NCBI RefSeq assembly: GCF_965139615.1
Contig: NZ_CBCSIQ010000039.1
Coordinates: forward strand, 1-21,192
Source of the DNA: Kerstersia similis
GTDB lineage: Bacteria > Pseudomonadota > Gammaproteobacteria > Burkholderiales > Burkholderiaceae_B
Direction of reading: 5' to 3'
Length of the DNA: 21,192 bases
Shown piece by piece: positions 8,916 through 15,154 of the stretch (positions are counted from its first letter, which is position 1; each line of letters opens with the position of its first letter). A program made the position numbers and the translations under genes. The notes beneath the pieces are model-generated. The model did not search any database. It had not been told where the DNA came from and saw only the letters and a program-made list of their open reading frames with translations.

Positions 8916-9132
8916 TATGGGGAGACGTCGTCTCGCCTATGGGTTGCGCGTTCTCCATATGGGAATATGACTCATTCCTCTGACTGGCGGGCGATGTTTT
9001 TTCTTTCTTTTTGACGATTTGCATGCATTGTGGCAGGCAATGCTCCGAAAAGAGTCCTGACTGCCGCTATATTGAAACTGTTGGGCATGAAGAATGCCAT
9101 TTTGGGTTTCAATTCAAAAAAAGGATGTGGCT

Positions 9133-10167
9133 ATGATTCGTGAGTTCTCGCGCTGCCTGACGGCAGCGGTGCTGTTGACAGTATTGCCTGCTGCGTATGC
9201 GGATAATGTGGCGCCGGCAGCGAACCTTGCAGATCCCTTGCCATCCTGGAATGAGGGGAAGACCAAAAGCAGCATTCTGGACTTCGTCAAGGACACCACA
9301 GTCGAGGGCTCCAAGGATTTTGTTCCCCTGCAAGATCGAATTGCCACGTTCGACCAGGATGGTACGCTCTGGGTGGAGCACCCGTTGTATTCCCAGTACC
9401 TGTACATTCTGAGCAAGGTCAACGACCTTGTCGCCAAAAATCCGCCGTTCGCCGAGCAGGAGCCGTTCAAGACGATATTGAGCGGCGACATGAAGAAAAT
9501 CAGCGCGCTCTCTACCGCTGACATCTTCCGTGTGGCGATACTGTCTCTTGATGGTCTCAGTGTCGAGGAATATCAGGCTGATATTGAAAAGTGGCTGGCC
9601 AGTGCCCGCGACCCGCGCTGGGGGCAGCCGTACACTGAGCTGATCTATCAGCCCATGCTGGAGTTGATGGAATACCTGCGTGCGAATGGCTATAAAACCT
9701 ACATCGTCACTGGTGGTGGCCAGGACTTTGTCCGCACTTATAGTGACGCTGTCTATGGCATTCCCGTTGAACAGATTGCCGGTACCTCGTTTGGTACACA
9801 ATTCAAATATGACAAGGATGGCAAGGCATTTCTAGCATTGCAGCCCTCGCTGTTCTTCAATGACGATTTCGGTGGCAAGGCCAGGGGCATAGGCCTATTC
9901 ATAGGCAAACGGCCACATTTTTCTGCAGGCAATTCCACGGGTGATCGCGAAATGCTGGAATACACCACCAGCGGCCCCGGTCGCCGGCTGGGCATGCTGG
10001 TGTTCCACGACGATGCCAAGCGTGAGTATGCGTATGGGCCTGCCCAGGGACTGCCCGACACGCAAGTCGGCACCTTTACCCAGAATCTGTATGACGAAGC
10101 CGTTTCCAAGAACTGGTCCATCATCAGCATGAAGAACGACTGGAAGAAAATCTTCAAGTTCGAATAG
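9133..10167 (+). CDS. Periplasmic HAD-superfamily phosphatase
   Basis: The protein has 344 residues from the ATG at 9133, which has AAAGGA 8 bp upstream. A longer frame from 9094 lacks this site. Residues 1-23 are a signal peptide ending AYA-DN, so the enzyme is periplasmic. HAD motif I is FDQDGTLW (nucleophile D74, general acid D76), motif II is the Thr of IVTGGGQDF near 195, and motif IV is GNSTGDREML near 270. The long cap insertion between motifs I and II and the PhoE/SerB-like motif IV fit phosphoserine phosphatase-like HAD hydrolases; the substrate is unknown. It is a single-gene unit bounded upstream by IS debris and downstream by a terminator. Codon use is ordinary and no damage is seen. 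Confidence 0.85.
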   Translation: MIREFSRCLTAAVLLTVLPAAYADNVAPAANLADPLPSWNEGKTKSSILDFVKDTTVEGSKDFVPLQDRIATFDQDGTLWVEHPLYSQYLYILSKVNDLVAKNPPFAEQEPFKTILSGDMKKISALSTADIFRVAILSLDGLSVEEYQADIEKWLASARDPRWGQPYTELIYQPMLELMEYLRANGYKTYIVTGGGQDFVRTYSDAVYGIPVEQIAGTSFGTQFKYDKDGKAFLALQPSLFFNDDFGGKARGIGLFIGKRPHFSAGNSTGDREMLEYTTSGPGRRLGMLVFHDDAKREYAYGPAQGLPDTQVGTFTQNLYDEAVSKNWSIISMKNDWKKIFKFE

Positions 10168-10382
10168 TTATTAACGGCAATATTGCCGGATTTTCCCTGT
10201 CCATTGGAACAAACGGCGGTACGAGCGACGCGTTATGGGCGGCGATCCGATAGGTATGCTTCTACCGGATCGTATGGGCGCCGACTGTATGCTGGTTCGG
10301 CCGGGAGAAGAAGGGCAAACACCGGCTAGAAACGAAAAAGGCACCACATTGGAAAATGTGGTGCCTTTTTAACTGGGAATTT
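10168..10382. other. Intergenic region between HAD gene and island
   Basis: No gene is seen. Just after the phosphatase stop there is a 12-bp palindrome GGCAATATTGCC followed by GGATTTT, at best a weak terminator. At 10243-10272 an imperfect hairpin has arms CGATCCGATAG and CTACCGGATCG with one mismatch. The strong terminator at 10335-10370 lies at the right side. Confidence 0.5.
10335..10370. terminator. Perfect 16-bp hairpin, bidirectional terminator
   Basis: AAAAAGGCACCACATT (10335-10350) and AATGTGGTGCCTTTTT (10355-10370) form a perfect 16-bp stem around a GGAA loop. The stem begins with A5 and ends with T5, so it can act as a rho-independent terminator in both directions. It ends transcription from the HAD gene side and originally ended transcription of the minus-strand tRNA gene whose 3' half remains at 10383. 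Confidence 0.88.
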
Positions 10383-10427
10383 TGGTGGAGCGGAGGAGGA
10401 TCGAACTCCCGACCTTCGCATTGCGAA
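10383..10427 (-). other. tRNA-derived attachment site (attR-like), 3' half of tRNA-Ala
   Basis: On the minus strand this is the 3' part of a tRNA gene. It has an anticodon-loop sequence TTCGCAA, the stem strand TGCGA, a variable loop AGGTC, a T-arm with GTTCGATC, the acceptor strand CCGCTCC, the discriminator A and an encoded CCA. The loop gives anticodon CGC, i.e. tRNA-Ala(CGC). The 5' half is absent: sequence immediately 5' (10428 onward) cannot form the D-arm or the other acceptor strand. The integrase gene starts 90 bp away on the truncated side. This is the geometry of integration into the anticodon loop of a tRNA gene, with chromosome to the left and the island to the right. The core carries the inverted repeat TTCGCATTGCGAA typical of tyrosine-integrase crossover sites. 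The other att site is not in the window. Confidence 0.8.
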
Positions 10428-10477
10428 CGCTAATTGCAAGTCAATAAAATCAATGGTTTTTGACTGATTAGCGGTTA

Positions 10478-10518
10478 TTTGCCACAATTTTGCCACACTG
10501 ATTTTGGACGTTGTGGCA
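10478..10518. promoter_or_regulatory. Repeated TTTGCCACA motifs at the integrase start
   Basis: TTTGCCACA occurs at 10478-10486 and 10489-10497 in direct orientation, one helical turn apart. An inverted TGTGGCA lies at 10512-10518, touching the integrase start codon. Just upstream, AGTCAA (10439-10444) and TTGACT (10460-10465) form another inverted repeat. They may be arm-type integrase binding sites or an operator for integrase control. There is no direct evidence of function. Confidence 0.45.
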
Positions 10519-11615
10519 TGGCAACTTTTCGCAAGCGCGGCCCGTATCAATGGGAAGCGCAGATACGCAAGCGGGGCTACCCCGCGCAGAGCAAGACCTT
10601 CAACACCAAGGCCGAGGCGGAAGCCTGGGCCAAGATGATCGAATCCGAGATGGCGCGAGGCGTGTGGCTGAGTCGCGGCGAAGCCGAGTCCACCACGCTG
10701 CGCGAAGCCCTGGAACGCTACCAGGCCGAGATCGTGCCTCACAAGAAAGGCAAGGTGCAGGAGGATTCCATCGTCAGGATGCTGCTAACCCTGCCGCTGG
10801 CCCTTCGTCCCTTGGCGTCCATCCGTGGTGCCGACATTGCCAGCCTGCGCGATGCCTGGTTGCAGGACTACGCCCCGGCTACCGTGCTGCGCCGCCTGGC
10901 GGTGTTGTCGCATGTGTTCAGCGTGGCACGCAAAGAATGGGGCATGGAGAGCCTTTCCAACCCGGTCGAGGTCGTGCGCAAGCCTGCGGCGAATAATGCG
11001 CGTGTGCGGCGTGTGGTGACGCTGGAAGGTGCTGCGTTGGATAGTGGGGCCGATGATGCGCGACAGGTGCAGGATGGCGAGTTGGAGCGCGTAATGGCGG
11101 CCAGTTCATCGGCACTGCTGCCTTCGATCATTCGGCTGGCTGTAGAGACGGCCATGCGGCGCGGGGAGATCGTGGGGTTACGCTGGGAGCATATCGACCT
11201 AGAGCGGCGTGTGGCGCATTTGCCGGCGACGAAAAACGGGAGTGCGCGGGATGTGCCGCTGTCGTCCAGGGCGGTGGCTGTGTTGCAGGAATTACGCGAT
11301 GGGTTGGACGCCAAGGAACAGGGGCAAGGGGCAGTGTTTGCTATGCGGCCTGACGGGGTGACGCGGGCGTTTGAGCGGGCTGTACAGCGGGCGCGTGGGC
11401 AGTATGAGGTGGAGTGCCAAAACGCGGGGACTAGGCCACGGGATGGGTTTTTGGTGGATTTACGGTTTCATGATTTGCGGCATGAGGCTACTTCCAGGTT
11501 GGCGGAGGTGTTTCCTATGCATGAACTGACGAAGATTACAGGGCATCGCGATCCACGGATGTTGATGCGGTATTATCATCCGAAGGCGGATGAATTGGCT
11601 AAGAAGCTAAAATAA
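10518..11615 (+). CDS. int: Tyrosine recombinase (phage-type integrase)
   Basis: This is a 365-residue site-specific recombinase. The N-terminus MATFRKRGPYQWEAQIRKRG is the arm-binding domain of integrases that use tRNA sites, residues about 55-145 form the core-binding domain, and the C-terminal half is catalytic. The catalytic set is complete: R214 (TAMRRGEI), K239 (ATKNGS), H318 and R321 (HDLRHEATSRL), H343 (GHRDP) and the nucleophile in MRYYHP (Y352 or Y353). The ATG at 10518 is chosen because it starts the conserved N-terminus; a TTG at 10479 would add 13 unrelated residues. It lies beside the tRNA-derived att core and faces into the island. It should integrate and excise the element. 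No excisionase gene is recognised nearby. Confidence 0.94.
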   Translation: MATFRKRGPYQWEAQIRKRGYPAQSKTFNTKAEAEAWAKMIESEMARGVWLSRGEAESTTLREALERYQAEIVPHKKGKVQEDSIVRMLLTLPLALRPLASIRGADIASLRDAWLQDYAPATVLRRLAVLSHVFSVARKEWGMESLSNPVEVVRKPAANNARVRRVVTLEGAALDSGADDARQVQDGELERVMAASSSALLPSIIRLAVETAMRRGEIVGLRWEHIDLERRVAHLPATKNGSARDVPLSSRAVAVLQELRDGLDAKEQGQGAVFAMRPDGVTRAFERAVQRARGQYEVECQNAGTRPRDGFLVDLRFHDLRHEATSRLAEVFPMHELTKITGHRDPRMLMRYYHPKADELAKKLK

Positions 11616-11639
11616 AAATTTATTCTTGATATCTAAAAA

Positions 11640-12257
11640 ATGGACATTGAAAAATATTTTTCAATGGCTGCGCATGAAGCAGATGCAGCCGTTCAAGCCG
11701 TCATGAAAAAATATAAGGATGGCTATGTCACAGATGAGGATGACATGACTGGCATCCTACTGGGGCGGCTTGATGCTGCATTCAGTGGAAGGATTGGAGG
11801 TATAGAATGGTCTTCTTCTGTTCTGCGGCATCGCAAAGGTATTGCCTCGCAAGAGGGGAAATCGGGTGCAGATATATTAATCCATGTGTCATTGGATTCG
11901 TTTGGGGTTAAATATTCAAAAGGGGTATTGGTTCAAGCGAAACGAATTTCGGAGAGTGCCACTATGACAATGAGACAGCATAGTGAACTTGTCTCGCAAT
12001 GCCAGAAAATGTTGAAAATATCCCCTTCATCTTTTGTTTTTAATTACGATGTAAATTCTATGCGATGCGCCTCAGCGAATAGGGTTGGCGGAGATAGCAA
12101 CAGGAATTTGCATGAAAAATGCAACTTGACAGCCTATAGATTCTTTCTGGAACTTTTTAGGTGTACAGTTGGGGATAATAATATTACGTCTGCAAAATTT
12201 GATGACTTGTCTATTCCGCAAGGCATAAGCTTAAAGGGAAAGGCTTATGCTGATTGA
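11640..12257 (+). CDS. Putative PD-(D/E)xK-type nuclease, cassette gene 1
   Basis: The protein has 205 residues and no signal peptide or membrane segment. A restriction-endonuclease-like core is suggested by acidic residues in TDEDDMTGILLGRL (31-44), then SGADILIHVSLDS (75-87, candidate catalytic D78), then SKGVLVQAKR (93-102) giving Q99-x-K101. This is the D...(E/Q)xK pattern of PD-(D/E)xK nucleases. The following SELVSQCQKMLKISPSSFVF segment also recurs after the QAK motif in uncharacterised island proteins, as I recall that family. It starts 24 bp after int and overlaps the next gene by 11 bp. The DNA is visibly AT-richer than the flanks, as expected for exchanged cargo. A role in defence against foreign DNA is an inference from fold and position. 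The ribosome site is weak. Confidence 0.7.
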   Translation: MDIEKYFSMAAHEADAAVQAVMKKYKDGYVTDEDDMTGILLGRLDAAFSGRIGGIEWSSSVLRHRKGIASQEGKSGADILIHVSLDSFGVKYSKGVLVQAKRISESATMTMRQHSELVSQCQKMLKISPSSFVFNYDVNSMRCASANRVGGDSNRNLHEKCNLTAYRFFLELFRCTVGDNNITSAKFDDLSIPQGISLKGKAYAD

Positions 12258-13107
12258 AGAATTGTGGAATTGGATATCAAAAATTGAAATTACTGCGTTA
12301 GCCACTGTTCTTTTGGTTCTGGTTGGTTGTGCGCAAGTAAAAATACTATCGTCTCAGCGTCAACAGCAGCGTCTTGATTGGGCCGAAATGTATCGGCGCA
12401 GATGGATTGAACTAAAGGGCGATTGGGCCACTGTTGTATTTCTAGGAAGAAGATCGACCGATTATTATCAAATAGCGCATCATAAGGCCTTGCAGGAGCT
12501 AAGGGAGGAAGTGATTAGATCTTCCAATGGTATAGCTTCATCGTGGGCCCAAGCATCTGTTAGAAATGTATGTGGAATGCTCAGTGATTTATGCTCAAGA
12601 ATATTGCAGGGGCATATAAAAATTCAAGAGGTATACCCGATTTTTGGCACGGAGCTGCTTAGGCAAGGGGCACCGCTCCGGGTCTTGCTTGATGGGAGCT
12701 GCACGCATCTTGAATGCTATGGAAGTCTTGGGCCAACGGATGAGGAAGAGAAGCACGACAACCTCAGAAGTGAAATTATCACATGGTTAGCATGCCATGA
12801 TGGTATTCGGAGGCGGTGTCTAATTATGATTGATTTGTTGTGGGCTGAGGCTTGCAGGCTAGAGGACTTGCCTCCCTATGAGATGGAAACAGCTGCAAAC
12901 TCTAAAGAAAATACAGGCCATTTGAATCGTGCCAGAGTTCGCAATGAGGTTGTTAGGATCGGCGGCTGGATGGCAATTAAAAGATCAGTGCATTTTTCAA
13001 GGTACTTGAGGTATGCGGAGTGGAAGGAATGCCCTATGTCTAGAGGTCTAAGTAAGGATCGTCTGAAAGAACTCGATGCCGCATGGACAAAAAGATATTT
13101 GAATTAA
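12247..13107 (+). CDS. Membrane-anchored protein of unknown function, cassette gene 2
   Basis: The protein has 286 residues. A single N-terminal hydrophobic segment (about residues 14-32, EITALATVLLVLVGCAQVKI) is followed by a basic, helical, probably cytoplasmic domain. The LVGC stretch resembles a lipobox, but the acidic N-terminus and flanking charges fit a membrane anchor better. No known catalytic motif was recognised. It starts inside the preceding nuclease-like gene (11-bp overlap) with AAAGGGAAAGG before the ATG, so the two are translationally coupled and likely act together. It shares the AT-rich composition of its partner. It could be an effector or sensor of a two-gene defence module; this is inference. 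Confidence 0.7.
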   Translation: MLIEELWNWISKIEITALATVLLVLVGCAQVKILSSQRQQQRLDWAEMYRRRWIELKGDWATVVFLGRRSTDYYQIAHHKALQELREEVIRSSNGIASSWAQASVRNVCGMLSDLCSRILQGHIKIQEVYPIFGTELLRQGAPLRVLLDGSCTHLECYGSLGPTDEEEKHDNLRSEIITWLACHDGIRRRCLIMIDLLWAEACRLEDLPPYEMETAANSKENTGHLNRARVRNEVVRIGGWMAIKRSVHFSRYLRYAEWKECPMSRGLSKDRLKELDAAWTKRYLN

Positions 13108-13114
13108 CCTTAAA

Positions 13115-13333
13115 TTATGGTTTCTTGCGCCGCCGGTTTCTTTCTTCGTCTGCAAACTCCCCTTTCCACTTAGCAAGCTCGTCATCAGATAGATTTTTCA
13201 AGATTCCTGGGTGGCTTATTGTCCTTGAGTGACTTGGTGGTTCGAAGACATTCCCTCTGGCGATCATTTCCGCCTCGATCTCCTCTGTGATAAAAAATGG
13301 CTCTACTTGGTCGTCTTGGTTTGGTTGATTCAT
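13115..13333 (-). CDS. Hypothetical small protein coupled to HigA-like gene
   Basis: This is a 72-residue hydrophilic protein, acidic in its first two thirds (EPFFITEEIEAEMIARG) and ending in a basic tail (RNRRRKKP). I do not recognise it. Its ATG overlaps the stop codon of the upstream HigA-type gene (ATGA), so it is translated from the same message. It converges on the end of the nuclease cassette. Possible roles are a second antitoxin-side component or an accessory of the antitoxin; nothing in the sequence decides. Confidence 0.55.
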   Translation of the reverse strand: MNQPNQDDQVEPFFITEEIEAEMIARGNVFEPPSHSRTISHPGILKNLSDDELAKWKGEFADEERNRRRKKP

Positions 13334-13575
13334 GATTTTTTCTCTCGATCAAATGCTTGCTGCATTGCAAACCATGTTCTTGCTGTACTGATTCCGGCCT
13401 TTTCCAAATTAACCGCCAGTGCAGCGCTTACAGGTTCGCGACCCTCTGTCACCGCAGACAGATACTTGGCTTCCACTTCAAACTTGGTCGCGGCATCAAC
13501 CAATGATAAACCCAGGGGAGCCATTACATCCTCTCGAATGAGTAGTCCTGGATGCGGTGGGTTTTTCATGGCCAT
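13330..13575 (-). CDS. HigA-family helix-turn-helix antitoxin, no recognisable toxin
   Basis: The protein has 81 residues with the HigA/VapI layout: HPGLLIREDVMAPLGLSLVDAATKF (N-terminal helices into the XRE helix-turn-helix), VTEGREPVSAALAVNLEKA, then the family ending TWFAMQQAFDRE. HigA proteins bind DNA as dimers and neutralise the HigB RNase. The ATG at 13575 has AAGGA 6 bp upstream. No HigB-like sequence precedes it. Instead, a 70-codon ORF overlaps its start. It is coupled to the 72-residue gene downstream. It may be an orphan antitoxin or part of an atypical toxin-antitoxin pair. Confidence 0.75.
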   Translation of the reverse strand: MAMKNPPHPGLLIREDVMAPLGLSLVDAATKFEVEAKYLSAVTEGREPVSAALAVNLEKAGISTARTWFAMQQAFDREKKS

Positions 13576-13778
13576 TTGAGTTCCTTGTTTCTGTCGCGCC
13601 AGTAATCAACGCCCATAAATGCCGGAAGCACTAGTCGGTATGATACTTGCTGTGGCTGGTGTTCTGATCCGTCCAGAGAACGTACAAGCGAATGCGAAAT
13701 GTTGGCAACCGGATCGGTACGAAGGCGGTGGCCCGCAGAGGCAAAAATAAGGGCGACCCTATGATCGCACGGCAGCAT
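13566..13778 (-). CDS. Possible 70-residue protein upstream of HigA-like gene
   Basis: This weakly supported frame starts at ATG 13778 (GAGG only 3 bp upstream) and stops inside the HigA-like gene's start region (ELKWP then stop). Position and overlap are where a HigB-type toxin gene would lie. The sequence (MLPCDHRVALIFASAGHRLR, ending VDYWRDRNKELKWP) matches no toxin I know. It could be a degraded or novel toxin, or simply an open frame. The coupling to the next gene is the only argument in favour. Confidence 0.3.
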   Translation of the reverse strand: MLPCDHRVALIFASAGHRLRTDPVANISHSLVRSLDGSEHQPQQVSYRLVLPAFMGVDYWRDRNKELKWP

Positions 13779-13785
13779 CAGCCTC

Positions 13786-13813
13786 GTGTTATATTGCACT
13801 AACCATGTAACAC
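13786..13813. promoter_or_regulatory. Putative parDE promoter/operator inverted repeat
   Basis: GTGTTA (13786-13791) and TAACAC (13808-13813) form an inverted repeat with 16-bp spacing. The left arm overlaps a TATATT hexamer (13790-13795) that could be a -10 element, about 33 bp before the antitoxin ATG at 13828. Ribbon-helix-helix antitoxins autoregulate through such repeats. The function is inferred from position. Confidence 0.45.
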
Positions 13814-13827
13814 ATTGGGGTTGCGCC

Positions 13828-14124
13828 ATGAGCGAAGCTACCTTCACCTTCCGAGTCGATGAGTCTCTGAAAGCCGAGTTCTCCAACGCTGCCAAGGCAC
13901 GCGACCGCAGCAGCGCCCAGTTGTTGCGCGACTTCATGCGTGATTTCGTTCGGCAGCAGGAGGAAGCGGCTGCGCATGATGCTTGGTTCCGTCGCCAGGT
14001 GCAGGTCGGCTTGGATGCAGCCAACGCTGGTGACGTGATCGCCGCCGTAGAAGTTGAAGCCGAGGCCGAAGCCTGGCGTGCTGAGGTGCGCCGCAAGCTG
14101 GCCAGCAGCCCCGCAGAATCGTGA
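13828..14124 (+). CDS. ParD/RelB-like ribbon-helix-helix antitoxin
   Basis: This is a 98-residue antitoxin. Residues 1-45 (MSEATFTFRVDESLKAEF, then AKARDRSSAQLLRDFMRDFV) form a ribbon-helix-helix DNA-binding domain with the TFTFRVDE beta strand. The rest is an Ala/Glu-rich tail that would bind the toxin. The frame opens earlier at 13786, but the conserved domain starts at 13828. It overlaps the toxin gene by four bases (GTGA), the standard coupling for such pairs. It should repress its own promoter, aided by the toxin. Confidence 0.85.
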   Translation: MSEATFTFRVDESLKAEFSNAAKARDRSSAQLLRDFMRDFVRQQEEAAAHDAWFRRQVQVGLDAANAGDVIAAVEVEAEAEAWRAEVRRKLASSPAES

Positions 14125-14516
14125 AGCTGGTCTGGACACGGCAAGCGCACGCCGACAGGAAGAAGATACGCGAATACATCGTGCAGCACGCCCCAGCAGC
14201 GGCGTTGGCCCTGGATGAGCTATTTTCAGAAAAAGCCAGCCTGCTGATCGACCATCCCAACCTTGGCAGGACGGGGCGTGTACCTGGCACCAGGGAACTG
14301 GTAGCCCATCGGAACTACATCCTGGTCTATGACCTGTCAGGTGATGCGGTGCGTGTGCTGCGACTGCTGCACGCCGCCAGGCAATGGCCGCCACGCTATA
14401 CGATGGGTGAGTTGCTGGAAGGCCTAGAATCCTCAGGGACATACCCGTTGCCGCCCGAAGAGCGCGAATGGGTCGATGCGCCACCGGTAGGCAGGGAGTG
14501 GCCTGCCGAGGAGTAA
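14121..14516 (+). CDS. ParE/RelE-superfamily toxin with C-terminal extension
   Basis: The protein has 131 residues, starting at GTG 14121. The ParE fold is recognised from KLVWTRQAHADRKKIREYI at the start, a central DHPNLGRTGRVPGTRELV and HRNYILVYDLSGDAVRVLRL, then LHAARQWP at about 85-92, the classical end of ParE/RelE-type toxins. About 39 further residues (RYTMGELLEG through PPVGREWPAEE) form an acidic, proline-rich extension not found in typical ParE. ParE proteins usually poison DNA gyrase and RelE proteins cleave mRNA; the subgroup cannot be fixed here. The pair may stabilise the island against loss. Confidence 0.85.
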   Translation: MKLVWTRQAHADRKKIREYIVQHAPAAALALDELFSEKASLLIDHPNLGRTGRVPGTRELVAHRNYILVYDLSGDAVRVLRLLHAARQWPPRYTMGELLEGLESSGTYPLPPEEREWVDAPPVGREWPAEE

Positions 14517-14518
14517 AC

Positions 14519-14541
14519 AGGGCGACCACCGGGTCGCCCTT
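14519..14541 (+). terminator. Hairpin after the ParDE pair
   Basis: AGGGCGACC (14519-14527) pairs with GGTCGCCCT (14532-14540) as a 9-bp GC-rich stem with a 4-base loop, 2 bp after the toxin stop codon. The following T-run is poor (TGTCGTTCT), so it is a moderate candidate. Confidence 0.65.
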
Positions 14542-14564
14542 GTCGTTCTACGGAAAATAATCCA

Positions 14565-14595
14565 GTAAGAATAATAATATTCCTCTTATTCTTAC
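14565..14595. terminator. AT-rich 10-bp inverted repeat between convergent genes
   Basis: GTAAGAATAA (14565-14574) and TTATTCTTAC (14586-14595) are perfect inverted copies around an 11-base loop, between the convergent toxin gene and the minus-strand 76-residue gene. Its placement suits a bidirectional stop or a binding site. The AT-rich stem makes it a weak terminator. Confidence 0.5.
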
Positions 14596-14610
14596 CGCTT
14601 CGCGCAGCGC

Positions 14611-14841
14611 CTACGCCGGGGGCAGCGTCTGTTGAATTGCCGCCAGGGCATCACGGAAATCCTCCTGCGTCGCCTGGCCAGTTTCCGCCTGGTAAAAAAG
14701 CACGACGAACATATTGGCCACCGCTTCGGCCATTGGTGAAAGCTGACGCGCCGTGTCCTGGTCTAGCCATTTCAGGTCGCCTAGCAGAGCCGCTGCATGA
14801 TGCACAGCCTCGACCGCTTCGTTACTATTCATAGTTGCCAT
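14611..14841 (-). CDS. Hypothetical protein, 76 residues, end of trb block
   Basis: This is a small helical protein (MATMNSNEAVEAVHHAAALL, ending DALAAIQQTLPPA) that I do not recognise. The start is supported by a strong AGGAGGTGG ribosome site 4 bp before the ATG. It is the last gene of the minus-strand series trbJ-trbK-trbL-(80-residue gene)-this gene, separated from its neighbour by a hairpin at 14873-14902. In RP4 trbM and further trb genes follow trbL; this protein does not look like them. Confidence 0.7.
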   Translation of the reverse strand: MATMNSNEAVEAVHHAAALLGDLKWLDQDTARQLSPMAEAVANMFVVLFYQAETGQATQEDFRDALAAIQQTLPPA

Positions 14842-14872
14842 GATCCACCTCCTATCAGGTGCAAATGGAAGT

Positions 14873-14902
14873 ACGGGGTCGGTGTGGCAACACCTGCCCC
14901 GT
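14873..14902 (-). other. Hairpin in the leader of the 76-residue gene
   Basis: ACGGGG (14873-14878) pairs with CCCCGT (14897-14902) and GGTGT (14881-14885) with ACACC (14890-14894), with a small symmetric internal loop and a 4-base end loop. No T-run follows on either strand. It lies between two genes of the same strand, so an RNA-processing or attenuating role is possible. Confidence 0.45.
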
Positions 14903-14907
14903 GCGCT

Positions 14908-15150
14908 TTACAGTCCCGCCGCTTCGGCAAACGGGCTTTTGTCGTTAGTGATATGGCTAACCGCTGCCCGTGTCTCGGGCTTGATGCGGTCGTGTTCTTG
15001 CGAGCCGTTGGGCCGTGAGACGAACGCCGCGCTCTCTGCTGCCGCATCGACGGTCTCATCGCAGGATAGGGCGTCGACCGGCTCGAAATAGCATGGTTCG
15101 ACGGTATGTTCGTCCAGTATGGCGAACGCTGCCAGGTAGGGTGCTGTCAT
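14908..15150 (-). CDS. Hypothetical protein, 80 residues, downstream of trbL
   Basis: This is a soluble, acidic small protein (MTAPYLAAFAILDEHTVEPC, ending KSPFAEAAGL) of unknown function. The start at 15150 is chosen because AGGAGC lies 8 bp upstream and the gene begins 4 bp after the trbL stop. An in-frame ATG at 15171 would overlap trbL and lacks such a site. Tight spacing places it in the trb transcript. No motif is recognised. Confidence 0.6.
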   Translation of the reverse strand: MTAPYLAAFAILDEHTVEPCYFEPVDALSCDETVDAAAESAAFVSRPNGSQEHDRIKPETRAAVSHITNDKSPFAEAAGL

Positions 15151-15154
15151 TGCT

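Noticed and set aside
10383..10427. Intact tRNA-Ala gene
   Set aside because: Only the 3' half is present; the flanking 5' sequence cannot form the D-arm or complete the acceptor stem.
13566..14189. 207-codon minus-strand frame across the ParD/ParE start
   Set aside because: Most of it is antisense to the well-supported parD gene. Only its last 70 codons are kept, as a low-confidence separate ORF.
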